Origin: Goleter apudmare HA4340-LM2
Lineage (GTDB): Bacteria > Cyanobacteriota > Cyanobacteriia > Cyanobacteriales > Nostocaceae
Reading direction: 5' to 3'
Assembly: GCA_019359495.1 (NCBI GenBank)
Contig: JAHHHF010000017.1
Span: forward strand, 1-37,646
DNA length: 37,646 bases
The position numbers and the translations under genes are program-made. Below, piece after piece: positions 14,459 through 22,887 of the stretch. The notes under the pieces were generated by a model. The model was not told the origin of the DNA. It did no database searches and was given only the letters and a program-made list of their open reading frames with translations. Each line of letters begins with the position of its first letter. Position 1 is the stretch's first letter.

Positions 14459-16096
14459 ATGTTAGCCAGTATATTATGGATTTTAATCACGGGCTTTTTT
14501 GTGGGTCAACTGGCCCGTCGTCTAGGCGCTCCACCCTTAGTCGGCATGATTTTGGTGGGGATAATCCTCGGCCCCCAGGTGCGGAATCTGATCAGTGCAG
14601 ATGTGTTGAATGCGGCTGATGAGTTAAGAACCTTGGCAGTGATGATTATTTTAATGAAAGCTGGATTGGGGCTAGATAGAGAAAAGCTAGCTCAACAGGG
14701 AACAGTGGCGCTGCGCTTGGGATTTTTACCTGCTGCAACTGAAGCAATGGCGATCGCCATTGCTGCTATGTTCATATTTAAGTTTGATTTTTCTACTGGG
14801 TTACTCTTGGGCTGCGTGATTGGTGCGGAATCGCCAGCCGTGATTGTTCCAGGTATGCTGCGGCTGAAAAGTTTGGGCTGGGGTGTGAGTAAAGGTATAC
14901 CCGATGCCATTTTAACTGGTAGTGCTTTATCAGATGTGCTGCTATTACTAGTCTTTAGTCTGTTGCTGAGTTTCCTAGCTCAGGGAGGCGTTGAGCAAAT
15001 TACTCTACCTGGGGGATTCACCTTAAATGCGCTGCAACTGCTCCCACTACAAATCATCTTACAAATAGTTTTAGGAGTTGTGTTTGGCTACTTAGCAGCT
15101 AGGTTACTAGTGGTACTATTAACTAAACAAAACTGGACTCAAAATGCCGTTCAAGATACAGTTATTGCAGCAAGTTTAGCATTGTTTCTAGTCATTGTTG
15201 CTCAGGCTTTACCTTACTTTTCTGGTTATTTAGCAACAATGGCGATGGGGTTTTTCTTAATTGAATTAGATGCTCCCTTAGCCAGAAAATTGCGCGGTGG
15301 TTTTGATAGTTTATGGATAGTAGCAGAGATTTTTCTGTTTGTCCTGTTGGGTGCAACTATCCAACTGCAAGTATTAGAAAAAATCCTGTTACCGGGAATT
15401 TTAATTTTGGCGATTGGTTTATTTATCGGTCGCATGTTTGGTTGGTATCTCTCAACTTTGGGTAGTAATTGGAATTGGCGCGAAAGACTGTTTTTACTAC
15501 CAGGAAACTCTGCCAAAGCCACTGTCCAAGCAGCCATAGGTGCAATTCCTCTTGCCCAAGGCATTGCAGGAGGAGAGATAATTTTAGCGATCGCAGCTCT
15601 CTCAATTTTAATTACAGCACCCCTAGGTGCTTGGGCTACTGCTGCTTTTGCACCGAAATTGTTAACTCAAGGAGAAGTTGACCCTACGAAAGTGACAGTT
15701 GCTACTCGTACCCTATTGTTAGCTGCGGTAGACACCTCTGAGTTAGCCACAGACGTGTTGACTAAGGTAGCAGATTTAGCTCGCCGCAGTAATGGAGAAG
15801 CGATCGTTTTACATGTGATCAACACTCCAAACCCTCCAGGTGTCAAACAAATACGTACACAAGCCAAACAGTTGCTATCAGATATTAGATATGAATTTAT
15901 GACCGCTACAGGCACTGTACCAGAAGAGATTATTGCCACTGCCGAGAAGTATCATGTGACAGCGATCGTTATGGGGAAACGTGGTCATCAACCTTGGGAG
16001 CAAGTATTAATTGGTTCAGTATCGCAAGCAGTATTGGAAGCTAGCTCAATTCCTGTAATTTTGTTGGAAAATCGTGAGCCTAACCACAATTTATAA
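14459..16096 (+). CDS. Cation/proton antiporter (CPA type) fused to a C-terminal UspA domain
   Basis: A 545-aa membrane protein. The first about 395 residues have 11-13 hydrophobic segments of the NhaP/KefB-like Na+(K+)/H+ exchanger fold, with a conserved-looking GCVIGAESPAVIVPGML segment around 120-138. From about 410 a universal-stress-protein domain follows, ending with the nucleotide-loop pattern VMGKRGHQPWEQVLIGSVS (G-x-RG-9x-GSVS). The ATG at 14459 has AGGAG 8 nt upstream; an ATG at 14454 is out of frame. A fluoride riboswitch in the leader implies a role under fluoride stress, perhaps restoring pH or ion balance or exporting fluoride itself. Fluoride riboswitches have been reported upstream of antiporter genes; the transported ion here is unknown. 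Confidence 0.9.
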   Translation: MLASILWILITGFFVGQLARRLGAPPLVGMILVGIILGPQVRNLISADVLNAADELRTLAVMIILMKAGLGLDREKLAQQGTVALRLGFLPAATEAMAIAIAAMFIFKFDFSTGLLLGCVIGAESPAVIVPGMLRLKSLGWGVSKGIPDAILTGSALSDVLLLLVFSLLLSFLAQGGVEQITLPGGFTLNALQLLPLQIILQIVLGVVFGYLAARLLVVLLTKQNWTQNAVQDTVIAASLALFLVIVAQALPYFSGYLATMAMGFFLIELDAPLARKLRGGFDSLWIVAEIFLFVLLGATIQLQVLEKILLPGILILAIGLFIGRMFGWYLSTLGSNWNWRERLFLLPGNSAKATVQAAIGAIPLAQGIAGGEIILAIAALSILITAPLGAWATAAFAPKLLTQGEVDPTKVTVATRTLLLAAVDTSELATDVLTKVADLARRSNGEAIVLHVINTPNPPGVKQIRTQAKQLLSDIRYEFMTATGTVPEEIIATAEKYHVTAIVMGKRGHQPWEQVLIGSVSQAVLEASSIPVILLENREPNHNL

Positions 16097-16390
16097 TACT
16101 CGCCAGAGTGCAGAAGCAAGCTACGTAATTAAGCAGCATCACAGTTTTTTTACTTACCTTTACAGGTATATTAATGTTCACTCTAAGTAGATTGCAAACA
16201 TAAAGTAGGAATCCTACAGATTAATTTCCCACAATGGTAGCTATATTTCAGCAAAGCTTGTTAGCTACTTCGCCGTATTTTAAAAGTTTTTACCGTATGC
16301 TGAATAGATAGTTGTCAATGCTACTTGGTTTAACTATAAGATGATCTCAGCATGAGAATCCAAGTAATCATAGCTTAAAAGGGGGACGGA

Positions 16391-17731
16391 GTGACCGTCA
16401 AAACAGCAACTGAACACCTGATTACTCTAAGAGGTGTGAGTAAATCTTATCAGCAACCCAACGGTCAGCAAATCGTGATTTTAGAAAATATCAATCTAGA
16501 GTTACATCCGGGGGAAATTGTTGCTTTACTAGGGCCTTCAGGTTCAGGAAAATCTACCTTAATGCGGACAATTGCTGGGTTAATTCCCCCCAGTGAAGGT
16601 CAAGTGTTGTATCACGATACTCCCCTAGTTGGGTTAAATCCTGGGGTAGCAATAGTATTTCAGAGTTTTGCCCTGTATCCCTGGTTAACAGTATTAGAAA
16701 ATGTAGAACTGGGTTTAAAGGCGAAAGGTGAACCCCCAGACTCCAGGCGACAAAAGGCGCTGCGGATGATTGATGTCATTGGTTTGGATGGGTTTGAAAA
16801 TGCTTATCCTAAAGAACTTTCTGGAGGAATGCGTCAGCGAGTTGGATTTGCTAGAGCCTTAGCGGTAGAGCCAGAACTGTTGTGTATGGATGAGCCATTC
16901 TCGGCGTTGGATGTACTGACAGCCGAAAACTTGCGCTTTGAATTATTGGATTTGTGGTTGGAGCGTCGTATACCCACTAAAGCTATTCTGATTGTCACCC
17001 ACGGTATTGAAGAAGCGGTGATTTTGGCAGATCGGATTATTGTTTTAGGACGCAATCCAGGGAGAGTGCGAGCAGATTTACCTGTGACACTACCTCACTA
17101 CCGCGATCGCAAACATCCCAGTTTCCAAGCTATAGTAGACCAGGTATATACAATCATTACTAATCCTGAACTAGAAACAGTTGAACCCGCAGCTACTGTC
17201 TCTGTAGAAGCACCAAAGAAAGAGCCAAGATATCAGTCGCTACCACCCGTGCGTGTAGGCTCGATTGCCGGTCTATTAGAACTTTTAGAGGATCGTCAAG
17301 AAAAAGACCTCTACCGTGTAGCTCAAGAACTGCAACTAGAAGTAGATGAAATTTTGCCCATTGTGGAAGCCGCAAAATTAATGGATTTTGTGGAGCTGGC
17401 GCAAGGTGATATTAGCCTCACCCCTATTGGGTATCAATTCATCAACGGTAGCATTGACGATCGCAAACAAATTGTGCGATCGCAACTCCTCAATTACATT
17501 CGCATAGTACAGCAAATTTATCGTCTCCTGGAAGCAAAACGCAATCAACGCATCCCAGAAGAACTAGTTTTAGACATCCTCGAAAATCACTTTAGTCCAG
17601 AAGAAGCCGAGCATCAATTAAAAACAGCAATTGATTGGGGTCGTTATGCCGAGATTTATGGTTATGAAGAGCCATCTGGACAAATCTTTTTAGAACAAGC
17701 TGTTAGCGATGAATCTCTAGTAGCCAGTTAA
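16391..17731 (+). CDS. NitT/TauT-type ABC importer ATPase with C-terminal AAA-associated domain
   Basis: A 446-aa ATPase of the nitrate/sulfonate/taurine importer class, at the cytoplasmic membrane face. Walker A GPSGSGKST is at 48-56, the signature LSGGM at 143-147, and Walker B LLCMDEPF at 163-170. From about 280 to 435 follows an extra domain of the 'AAA-associated C-terminal' type (VGSIAGLLELL ... LTPIGYQFI), seen in transporters that pair with a fused permease. The start is GTG at 16391, preceded by a G-rich ribosome site (AGGGGGACGG). It is followed after 30 nt by its permease. The substrate cannot be told and no binding protein is encoded nearby. Confidence 0.9.
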   Translation: MTVKTATEHLITLRGVSKSYQQPNGQQIVILENINLELHPGEIVALLGPSGSGKSTLMRTIAGLIPPSEGQVLYHDTPLVGLNPGVAIVFQSFALYPWLTVLENVELGLKAKGEPPDSRRQKALRMIDVIGLDGFENAYPKELSGGMRQRVGFARALAVEPELLCMDEPFSALDVLTAENLRFELLDLWLERRIPTKAILIVTHGIEEAVILADRIIVLGRNPGRVRADLPVTLPHYRDRKHPSFQAIVDQVYTIITNPELETVEPAATVSVEAPKKEPRYQSLPPVRVGSIAGLLELLEDRQEKDLYRVAQELQLEVDEILPIVEAAKLMDFVELAQGDISLTPIGYQFINGSIDDRKQIVRSQLLNYIRIVQQIYRLLEAKRNQRIPEELVLDILENHFSPEEAEHQLKTAIDWGRYAEIYGYEEPSGQIFLEQAVSDESLVAS

Positions 17732-17761
17732 TTGATTTTTAATTTTTAATTTTTAATTTTT
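17732..17761. repeat. Short tandem TTTTAAT repeat in place of a ribosome site
   Basis: Three to four copies of an AATTTTT/TTTTAAT unit fill the whole gap between the ATPase stop and the permease ATG. There is no Shine-Dalgarno. Such short tandem repeats are common in Nostoc spacers. Confidence 0.8.
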
Positions 17762-19501
17762 ATGACTCGACCCTTAACACCAGCAAACAAAATTCTGGGA
17801 AGATTAAGCTGGACTTGGCAAGACGGCTCACTAATTCTGGTCATTGTGGCTTTGGCTTTTGCGATCGTCAAAACTGCTTCTCAGTTTAGCGGTGCTTTTC
17901 AAGAAAATCTGACCATTTCCACAAGTATAAGTGCTTTGCCAGGTTATACAGCCCAAACCCTTTTACGCATGGGGATTGCGTACTTTTTATCTCTAGCATT
18001 TACCCTAGTTTATTCTTACATCGCCTATCGTTCTCGTCTGGCAGAATTGATTCTAATTCCTTTACTGGATATTCTCCAATCAATCCCAGTATTATCTTTT
18101 TTACCAGGCGTAGTACTGGCTCTGATTGCCTTGTTTCCAGGTCAGCGCATTGGCATAGAACTAGCCTCCATCCTGTTAATTTTTACAGGTATGACCTGGA
18201 ATATGACCTTTAGCTTTTACCAATCCCTGCAAAGTATACCCAAAGAATTACTAGAAGCTGCAAAGATTTATCGGCTCAATCCTTGGCAGAGATTTTGGAC
18301 TTTAGAATTACCTGCTGGTGTGATTGGGTTGGTGTGGAATAGTGTGATGTCAGTAGCTGGGGGTTGGTTTTTCTTAATTGCAATTGAGACTTTTACCCTG
18401 GGTGATCAAGATTTCCGCTTACCTGGGTTAGGCTCTTATTTAGGTACTGCGGCAGATAGGGGAGACTTTGCAGCTATATTCTGGGGCTTAGTAGTCTTGA
18501 TTGGGGTAATTGTCGCCATTGATTTCTTTGTTTGGCGACCCTTGATTGCTTGGGCAGAAAAATTTAAGTTAGAGATGGTGGAATCTGAGAACACACCAGA
18601 ATCTTGGGTACTAGATTTCTTCAGGCGATCGCCTACTTTGCGAATTATTGGCGATCGCTTTTTTAGACCACTGCAAACGACGGTTGACTACAATTTGGCT
18701 AGAGCCTTTCCTGTGCGTTCCCTACCTGTAAATCCCCAAGGAAGACTACACTTACCAAGTTTCTTGAATTGGATTTTTGTCAGTGGTTTTGCCTTAATTG
18801 TGCTTTGGGGCACATGGGAGACTGTGCTATTACTCCGGACTTTGAGTTGGGAAAATTGGCTACAGGTAATGCAAGGAGCAGTATTTACCGCCTTGCGAGT
18901 AACTATTGCCTTGATCTTATCTCTATTGTGGACAGTGCCAATGGGAGTAGTAATTGGTCGCAATCGCCGACTAGCGCAAATATTACAGCCAATCGTGCAA
19001 ATTGCTGCTTCTGTACCAGCCACAGCTTTATTTCCCGTGCTGTTAATAGGTCTCACCCGCATCGCAGGTGGTCTACAGATTGGAGCGATCGCCCTCATGA
19101 CCCTAGGAACCATGTGGTATGTTTTGTTCAATGTCATCGCTGGTGCCCAATCTATTCCCTCCGATTTAATGGAAGCAGCATGGGTGTATAAACTTTCCCT
19201 ATTAGAACGCTGGCGCACCCTAATTTTACCTGCTATTTTTCCCTATCTAATTACAGGCATTATCACTGCTGTAGGTGGCGCTTGGAATGCCAGTATTGTG
19301 AGTGAATATGTCACATTTCAAGGTAAGGTTATTAGCACACCTGGATTAGGTGCGACAATTTCTCATGCCACTGCTACGGGTAATTTCTCCTTACTTCTAG
19401 CTGCAACTATAGTTATGTCTTTGTTAGTGGTGTTAACTAATCGTCTAGTTTGGCGTCCCCTCTATCAGTTAGCCCAAGAAAAATATCAACTGTTGATTTG
19501 A
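17762..19501 (+). CDS. ABC importer permease, two fused permease domains
   Basis: A 579-aa inner-membrane protein formed by two tandem BPD-type permease modules (about 60-270 and 365-570), each with about five to six membrane spans. Each has the EAA loop that docks on the ATPase: EAAKIYRLNPWQRFWTLELP (about 160-180) and EAAWVYKLSLLERWRTLILP (about 465-485). The fusion supplies both halves of the channel with a single gene, so with the upstream ATPase the complex is complete except for a substrate-binding protein. Family members include nitrate, sulfonate and bicarbonate importers; the substrate here is unknown. Confidence 0.9.
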   Translation: MTRPLTPANKILGRLSWTWQDGSLILVIVALAFAIVKTASQFSGAFQENLTISTSISALPGYTAQTLLRMGIAYFLSLAFTLVYSYIAYRSRLAELILIPLLDILQSIPVLSFLPGVVLALIALFPGQRIGIELASILLIFTGMTWNMTFSFYQSLQSIPKELLEAAKIYRLNPWQRFWTLELPAGVIGLVWNSVMSVAGGWFFLIAIETFTLGDQDFRLPGLGSYLGTAADRGDFAAIFWGLVVLIGVIVAIDFFVWRPLIAWAEKFKLEMVESENTPESWVLDFFRRSPTLRIIGDRFFRPLQTTVDYNLARAFPVRSLPVNPQGRLHLPSFLNWIFVSGFALIVLWGTWETVLLLRTLSWENWLQVMQGAVFTALRVTIALILSLLWTVPMGVVIGRNRRLAQILQPIVQIAASVPATALFPVLLIGLTRIAGGLQIGAIALMTLGTMWYVLFNVIAGAQSIPSDLMEAAWVYKLSLLERWRTLILPAIFPYLITGIITAVGGAWNASIVSEYVTFQGKVISTPGLGATISHATATGNFSLLLAATIVMSLLVVLTNRLVWRPLYQLAQEKYQLLI

Positions 19502-19540
19502 AGTATTAACACTAGGAGTAATCGTACACCAGAAGAAGAG

Positions 19541-19792
19541 ATGTTATTGGAACTGTTGATGACATTAATTGAGAAGTTTGAAGAAACCCATTACCCAATA
19601 CCCCAAAGTACACCCAATTCAATGTTAATTCATCTGATGGAAGCACGCGATATGACTCCAGAAGTATTAGCTGAGGTCATTGGTTCCTTGGGACTTGCCT
19701 TGCAAATTGTCAATGGTAATCGCACCATTAATAGAGCAGAAGCAGAATTACTTGCAGATTATTTTCATGTGGATGCAAGTTTATTTACTTAG
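19541..19792 (+). pseudogene. N-terminally truncated HigA-type antitoxin
   Basis: The 83-aa frame matches the C-terminal two thirds of cyanobacterial HigA-like antitoxins: LLELLMTLIEKFEE, then STPNSMLIHLMEARDMTP, an XRE helix-turn-helix, and a closing FHVDASLF. The homologous frame continues upstream of the ATG (RTPEEE) but runs into the permease stop after about 12 codons, so about 45 N-terminal residues are missing. No toxin gene is adjacent. It could still be made as a small DNA-binding protein (purine-rich AGAAGAAGAG precedes the ATG), but a relic is more likely. Confidence 0.65.
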
Positions 19793-19852
19793 CTAATTTA
19801 CCAAAATTTGACAAGGTGAGTATGGATAGTGGGCATGATTATGACCTGATGA

Positions 19853-20239
19853 TTAACGCCGACAAAAAATTGATAAACTACCGTCATTAGCGATCGCAAC
19901 ATCTACATTATATTCTGCTGGACATGTTTCTATGGAATTACCTTTTTTGATTTTGATATCAACTGCCAGCCAGCAGCTTTTAAACTGTCCTTGATCATCA
20001 AATAATATAAAATTTTTAGCTTTACAAGGAAAACTGTATGTCCCTGCATAAAGACTAGAAACTTGCACATTCGTATCTTGAGCAAGTACACAACTTGCCA
20101 ATGAACCATTTTGATATTTATTCATAGTTCCTGCTTGACAGACAATTGATGCTTGGGCTGGTAGAGCAATAGCAAAATTGAGTGTCAATAAACCAAAAGC
20201 AGAAGTTAAAGATGCCAACCCTGAAGACAATGATTTCAT
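19853..20239 (-). CDS. Secreted small protein with six cysteines
   Basis: A 128-aa protein with a clear signal peptide: hydrophobic core about 8-25 and a cleavage site after PAQA at residue 30. The mature part has six Cys (34, 49, 71, 88, 105, 125), suggesting three disulfides outside the cytoplasm. AGGA lies about 8 nt before the ATG. I do not recognise the fold. Neighbours are unrelated, so the role is unknown. Confidence 0.7.
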   Translation of the reverse strand: MKSLSSGLASLTSAFGLLTLNFAIALPAQASIVCQAGTMNKYQNGSLASCVLAQDTNVQVSSLYAGTYSFPCKAKNFILFDDQGQFKSCWLAVDIKIKKGNSIETCPAEYNVDVAIANDGSLSIFCRR

Positions 20240-20297
20240 AAGAAAATCCTGATTTTATTTAATCTCATGTTTTTGCAGTTGGTGGAATACAAAACAT

Positions 20298-20325
20298 AAA
20301 AAAAGGGCACCTACAGGAGATGCCC
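20298..20325 (-). terminator. Rho-independent terminator-like hairpin, minus strand
   Basis: On the minus strand GGGCA (20321-20325) pairs with TGCCC (20305-20309), followed by seven T residues (20304-20298). It lies 205 nt downstream of the O-antigen-ligase-like gene and 59 nt before the secreted-protein start. Confidence 0.55.
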
Positions 20326-20529
20326 ACAATGTAAAGAAACCCCCTACGGGTTTTCCATACACCTTCCCAACAATCAGCAACAGTGACTAATTTGGGATTA
20401 GTCACACTCACAGTCACAGACGTGAATATAGTAATTTTATTAACTCGCTGATTTAAACGGCATCAGCGTATACACCGAAACAGAAATGCTCTCAGTCAAC
20501 CTTGCTCAAGCTGACAATTATCTAACAAC
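20326..20529. other. Spacer with hairpins downstream of the ligase-like gene
   Basis: No gene is evident. A perfect 9-bp hairpin GTGACTAAT / ATTAGTCAC is present at about 20383-20405, and a weaker AAACCC/GGGTTT hairpin at about 20338-20354. The region could be a long 3' leader or contain a small RNA; nothing decisive is visible. Confidence 0.4.
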
Positions 20530-21876
20530 CTAATTTTGATTAACTGTAAGTTTGTCATATCTTTGATGGCGATAGACTACACCACAAATTGCAGATAAAA
20601 TCACCCAGGAAAGGGTATTCAATCGAAAATCAAATAGGGTGACATCTACTGTATTTAATAGCACCCACCCAACTAAGACAGTCAGATAACTGAAAAATAT
20701 TAATCTGTGCTCCTTCTCTAGATAGTGCGACTGTCGCAACAGTTGCACACCTGCAATCAAAATCCAAGCAAGCAAACCACAGAATAAAAGAGTGCTAGGA
20801 AGCCCAGTTTCAGCAGATAGCATCAAAAACAGGTTATGGGGATGACCCAAAGAAATCTGCATTTTAGCTTGATAAAGTGCAGAGAAACTACGCAAACCTG
20901 AGCCAGTCCAAGGATGTTGCTGAGTTAAAGACCAAGCAAATTCCCATTGGGTTCTTCGCATCAAAGCAACTGGTCTGTCGGGATACATATCATCATTTAA
21001 CCGCGCCCAAAAGAAAGCCGGAACGAAGCGCCGAAAAAATTGTGCGACAGGCGAGGGAGCAAACGCAGCCAAAAGGACTGTAGAGACGATACCGACAAAA
21101 ATACTAACAACTAGATGCCAACCTTGGTAAAGTGCATAAGCCAGACAAGCAAAAATAGCGATCGCCCATCCATTACGCGAATTAGTAAAAATCAAGGCGA
21201 TAAAATTGGCAATTAGCACCACAGTTAGGAAGATGAAGGGGTAGCGGGGGCTGGGGCGATGGGGCGATGTATGTACTTGCAACATCTCTACTTGCAACGT
21301 TTTTTCCAGCCACAAACCTAAGCCAAGGATAAAAACTATTACCAAATAAGCAGCTAAAGTATTGGCGTGCATCAACATTGAAGCCATGCGTCCTGGCGGA
21401 TTTCCTCCAGATGCAATCCCCCAATCTAAGACAAGCCATAAAAAACTTAACTTGAAGTTCCAGCCCAAGAATAATTGTCCCCAACCCAATATGACGACTG
21501 GAACAGAACCAATCACTAAAATCCCGGCTATTTGCCGCAATTGGGCGGTTGTTTGCATCAGAACACTTAAACCAGCGAAAATAAAAAAGAATGGTAATAG
21601 ATTAAATAAGCCAAGAAAAGCCGATGTTTTGTCATCAGCAAACCCGGCGGTAATGATCAACAATACACTCAAAAGCGCGAATCCCCAGTTAAGGGGACGG
21701 CTGATAATTGTGCGGTAGTGGCGCAGCCAAGTTATTAATGACGCCAAAACTATACCCACAGCCCCTAAAAATGGGCTTAATGGGAAGATTAGTAGTCCCA
21801 ATTGAGTGCATTGCCAAGAGAATTGCAAATTAGGGTTGGGATGATAAAAAGCCTTGTTCAAGCTGGCTCCCAACAT
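20530..21876 (-). CDS. O-antigen ligase/polymerase-like (Wzy_C) membrane protein
   Basis: A 448-aa polytopic protein with about 11 hydrophobic segments and a large periplasmic loop (about 280-345). The Wzy_C/WaaL signature is present: HPWTGSGLRSF followed by LGHPHNLFLMLSAETGLPS. The family joins or polymerises sugar repeats; cyanobacterial relatives include the IctB proteins, but this one is not clearly IctB. Its ATG lies 19 nt inside the 3' end of the upstream YaaW-family gene, so translation is probably coupled. Confidence 0.83.
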   Translation of the reverse strand: MLGASLNKAFYHPNPNLQFSWQCTQLGLLIFPLSPFLGAVGIVLASLITWLRHYRTIISRPLNWGFALLSVLLIITAGFADDKTSAFLGLFNLLPFFFIFAGLSVLMQTTAQLRQIAGILVIGSVPVVILGWGQLFLGWNFKLSFLWLVLDWGIASGGNPPGRMASMLMHANTLAAYLVIVFILGLGLWLEKTLQVEMLQVHTSPHRPSPRYPFIFLTVVLIANFIALIFTNSRNGWAIAIFACLAYALYQGWHLVVSIFVGIVSTVLLAAFAPSPVAQFFRRFVPAFFWARLNDDMYPDRPVALMRRTQWEFAWSLTQQHPWTGSGLRSFSALYQAKMQISLGHPHNLFLMLSAETGLPSTLLFCGLLAWILIAGVQLLRQSHYLEKEHRLIFFSYLTVLVGWVLLNTVDVTLFDFRLNTLSWVILSAICGVVYRHQRYDKLTVNQN

Positions 21877-22700
21877 TCAGTGCGAGTGAGACGAATTTGA
21901 GCTAAAGCAAAGATAGTAGGAATGATCCGACCGTAGTTAGTAGCGATCGCTCTCCAGCCCAAATCAGCAAAAAACCAAGTCCACATCACTGGCCCTACAA
22001 CGGCGAAGATACTGCGAACAGCCCCATAACGAGCTGCACTTGCAGTCATACCTCGTTGTGCCATTTGTAACGTTACATAGTTTTGAAATTGCGTTGTTGC
22101 TGCTTGTGTGCCTTTAATTGCCGTTTGTTTGGCTACTTGATAGGTAGCAAAGTGAGTAGCAAATTGACGGGCAATTTGTTTGAGCACGATAGGCTTAACC
22201 AGTGAAGTCACCGCTAGAGCACTACCACCTTTGAAAATTAACCCCAAGGGGTCACGTTGCAATAACAATGGTAAAGGCTGTTGCAGTTCTGATTTGAGCA
22301 GATGACTCTGCACTCGCACAGTTAATTTTTGCTTCTCCCTTTCAGGCAATTTTTTCCATACCTGTCCTAACAAATGCAAAAATACCTCTGCTTCTAAATC
22401 AACAGTTGCCAATTGATGAGAATAGGGAATTTTTAAATACTTACATACTTGAATCAGTGCTTGTCGGTAAGTTACTTGGCTGGTACGTCCCCGTAATACC
22501 GTCATCCCGTCAGCTGCCAAAAAGCGGAAGCGATTCTCTAGTGCATCTAACCAAGCTCTACGGTCTTGGCTTTGCACTTCGATGGGTTCAGGTGTGTGAA
22601 CATAATCTAGGGGATTAAACTTCCGACTAAACAGAATTGCGGTTAAATCCTGCAATTCTTCTTCACTGGCTAGCTCTAACGCCGCCCGTAGTTCATCCAA
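21858..22700 (-). CDS. YaaW-family (UPF0174/DUF3944) protein
   Basis: A 280-aa protein of the uncharacterised YaaW type. It has an N-terminal helical part (LASEEELQDLTAILFSRKFN), a middle charged region, and a C-terminal Ala-rich part with hydrophobic stretches (about 158-185 and 228-250) that may contact membrane. The start is TTG at 22700, supported by GGAGG about 9 nt upstream and by the lack of a nearby in-frame ATG. It overlaps the next gene by 19 nt. Function is unknown even in model bacteria; the coupling to an envelope-sugar enzyme hints at an envelope role. Confidence 0.75.
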   Translation of the reverse strand: MDELRAALELASEEELQDLTAILFSRKFNPLDYVHTPEPIEVQSQDRRAWLDALENRFRFLAADGMTVLRGRTSQVTYRQALIQVCKYLKIPYSHQLATVDLEAEVFLHLLGQVWKKLPEREKQKLTVRVQSHLLKSELQQPLPLLLQRDPLGLIFKGGSALAVTSLVKPIVLKQIARQFATHFATYQVAKQTAIKGTQAATTQFQNYVTLQMAQRGMTASAARYGAVRSIFAVVGPVMWTWFFADLGWRAIATNYGRIIPTIFALAQIRLTRTECWEPA

Positions 22701-22887
22701 TTTCCCTTCCTCCCTTCCGTGCTGCTTTCTGTACCCTATTCTACTATTAGCCTTCAGCAGTCATTAGTAGTACTTTGTCTGACCGTGAACAGATTATGTC
22801 TCAAATCAAGATATTTATGGCGCATTTGTTGCTGTAGGTAAGGATGAAAAATTTTGCCACTTCCTATTTCATTACTTTAGGTGACTC

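Noticed and set aside
16097-16390. Possible riboswitch or small gene before the ABC transporter
   Set aside because: Only a 7-bp inverted repeat (TACTTGG/CCAAGTA) is visible; no known riboswitch core or open frame is convincing.
18688-19218. 176-aa minus-strand frame inside the permease gene
   Set aside because: Antisense shadow of a strongly supported membrane protein gene.
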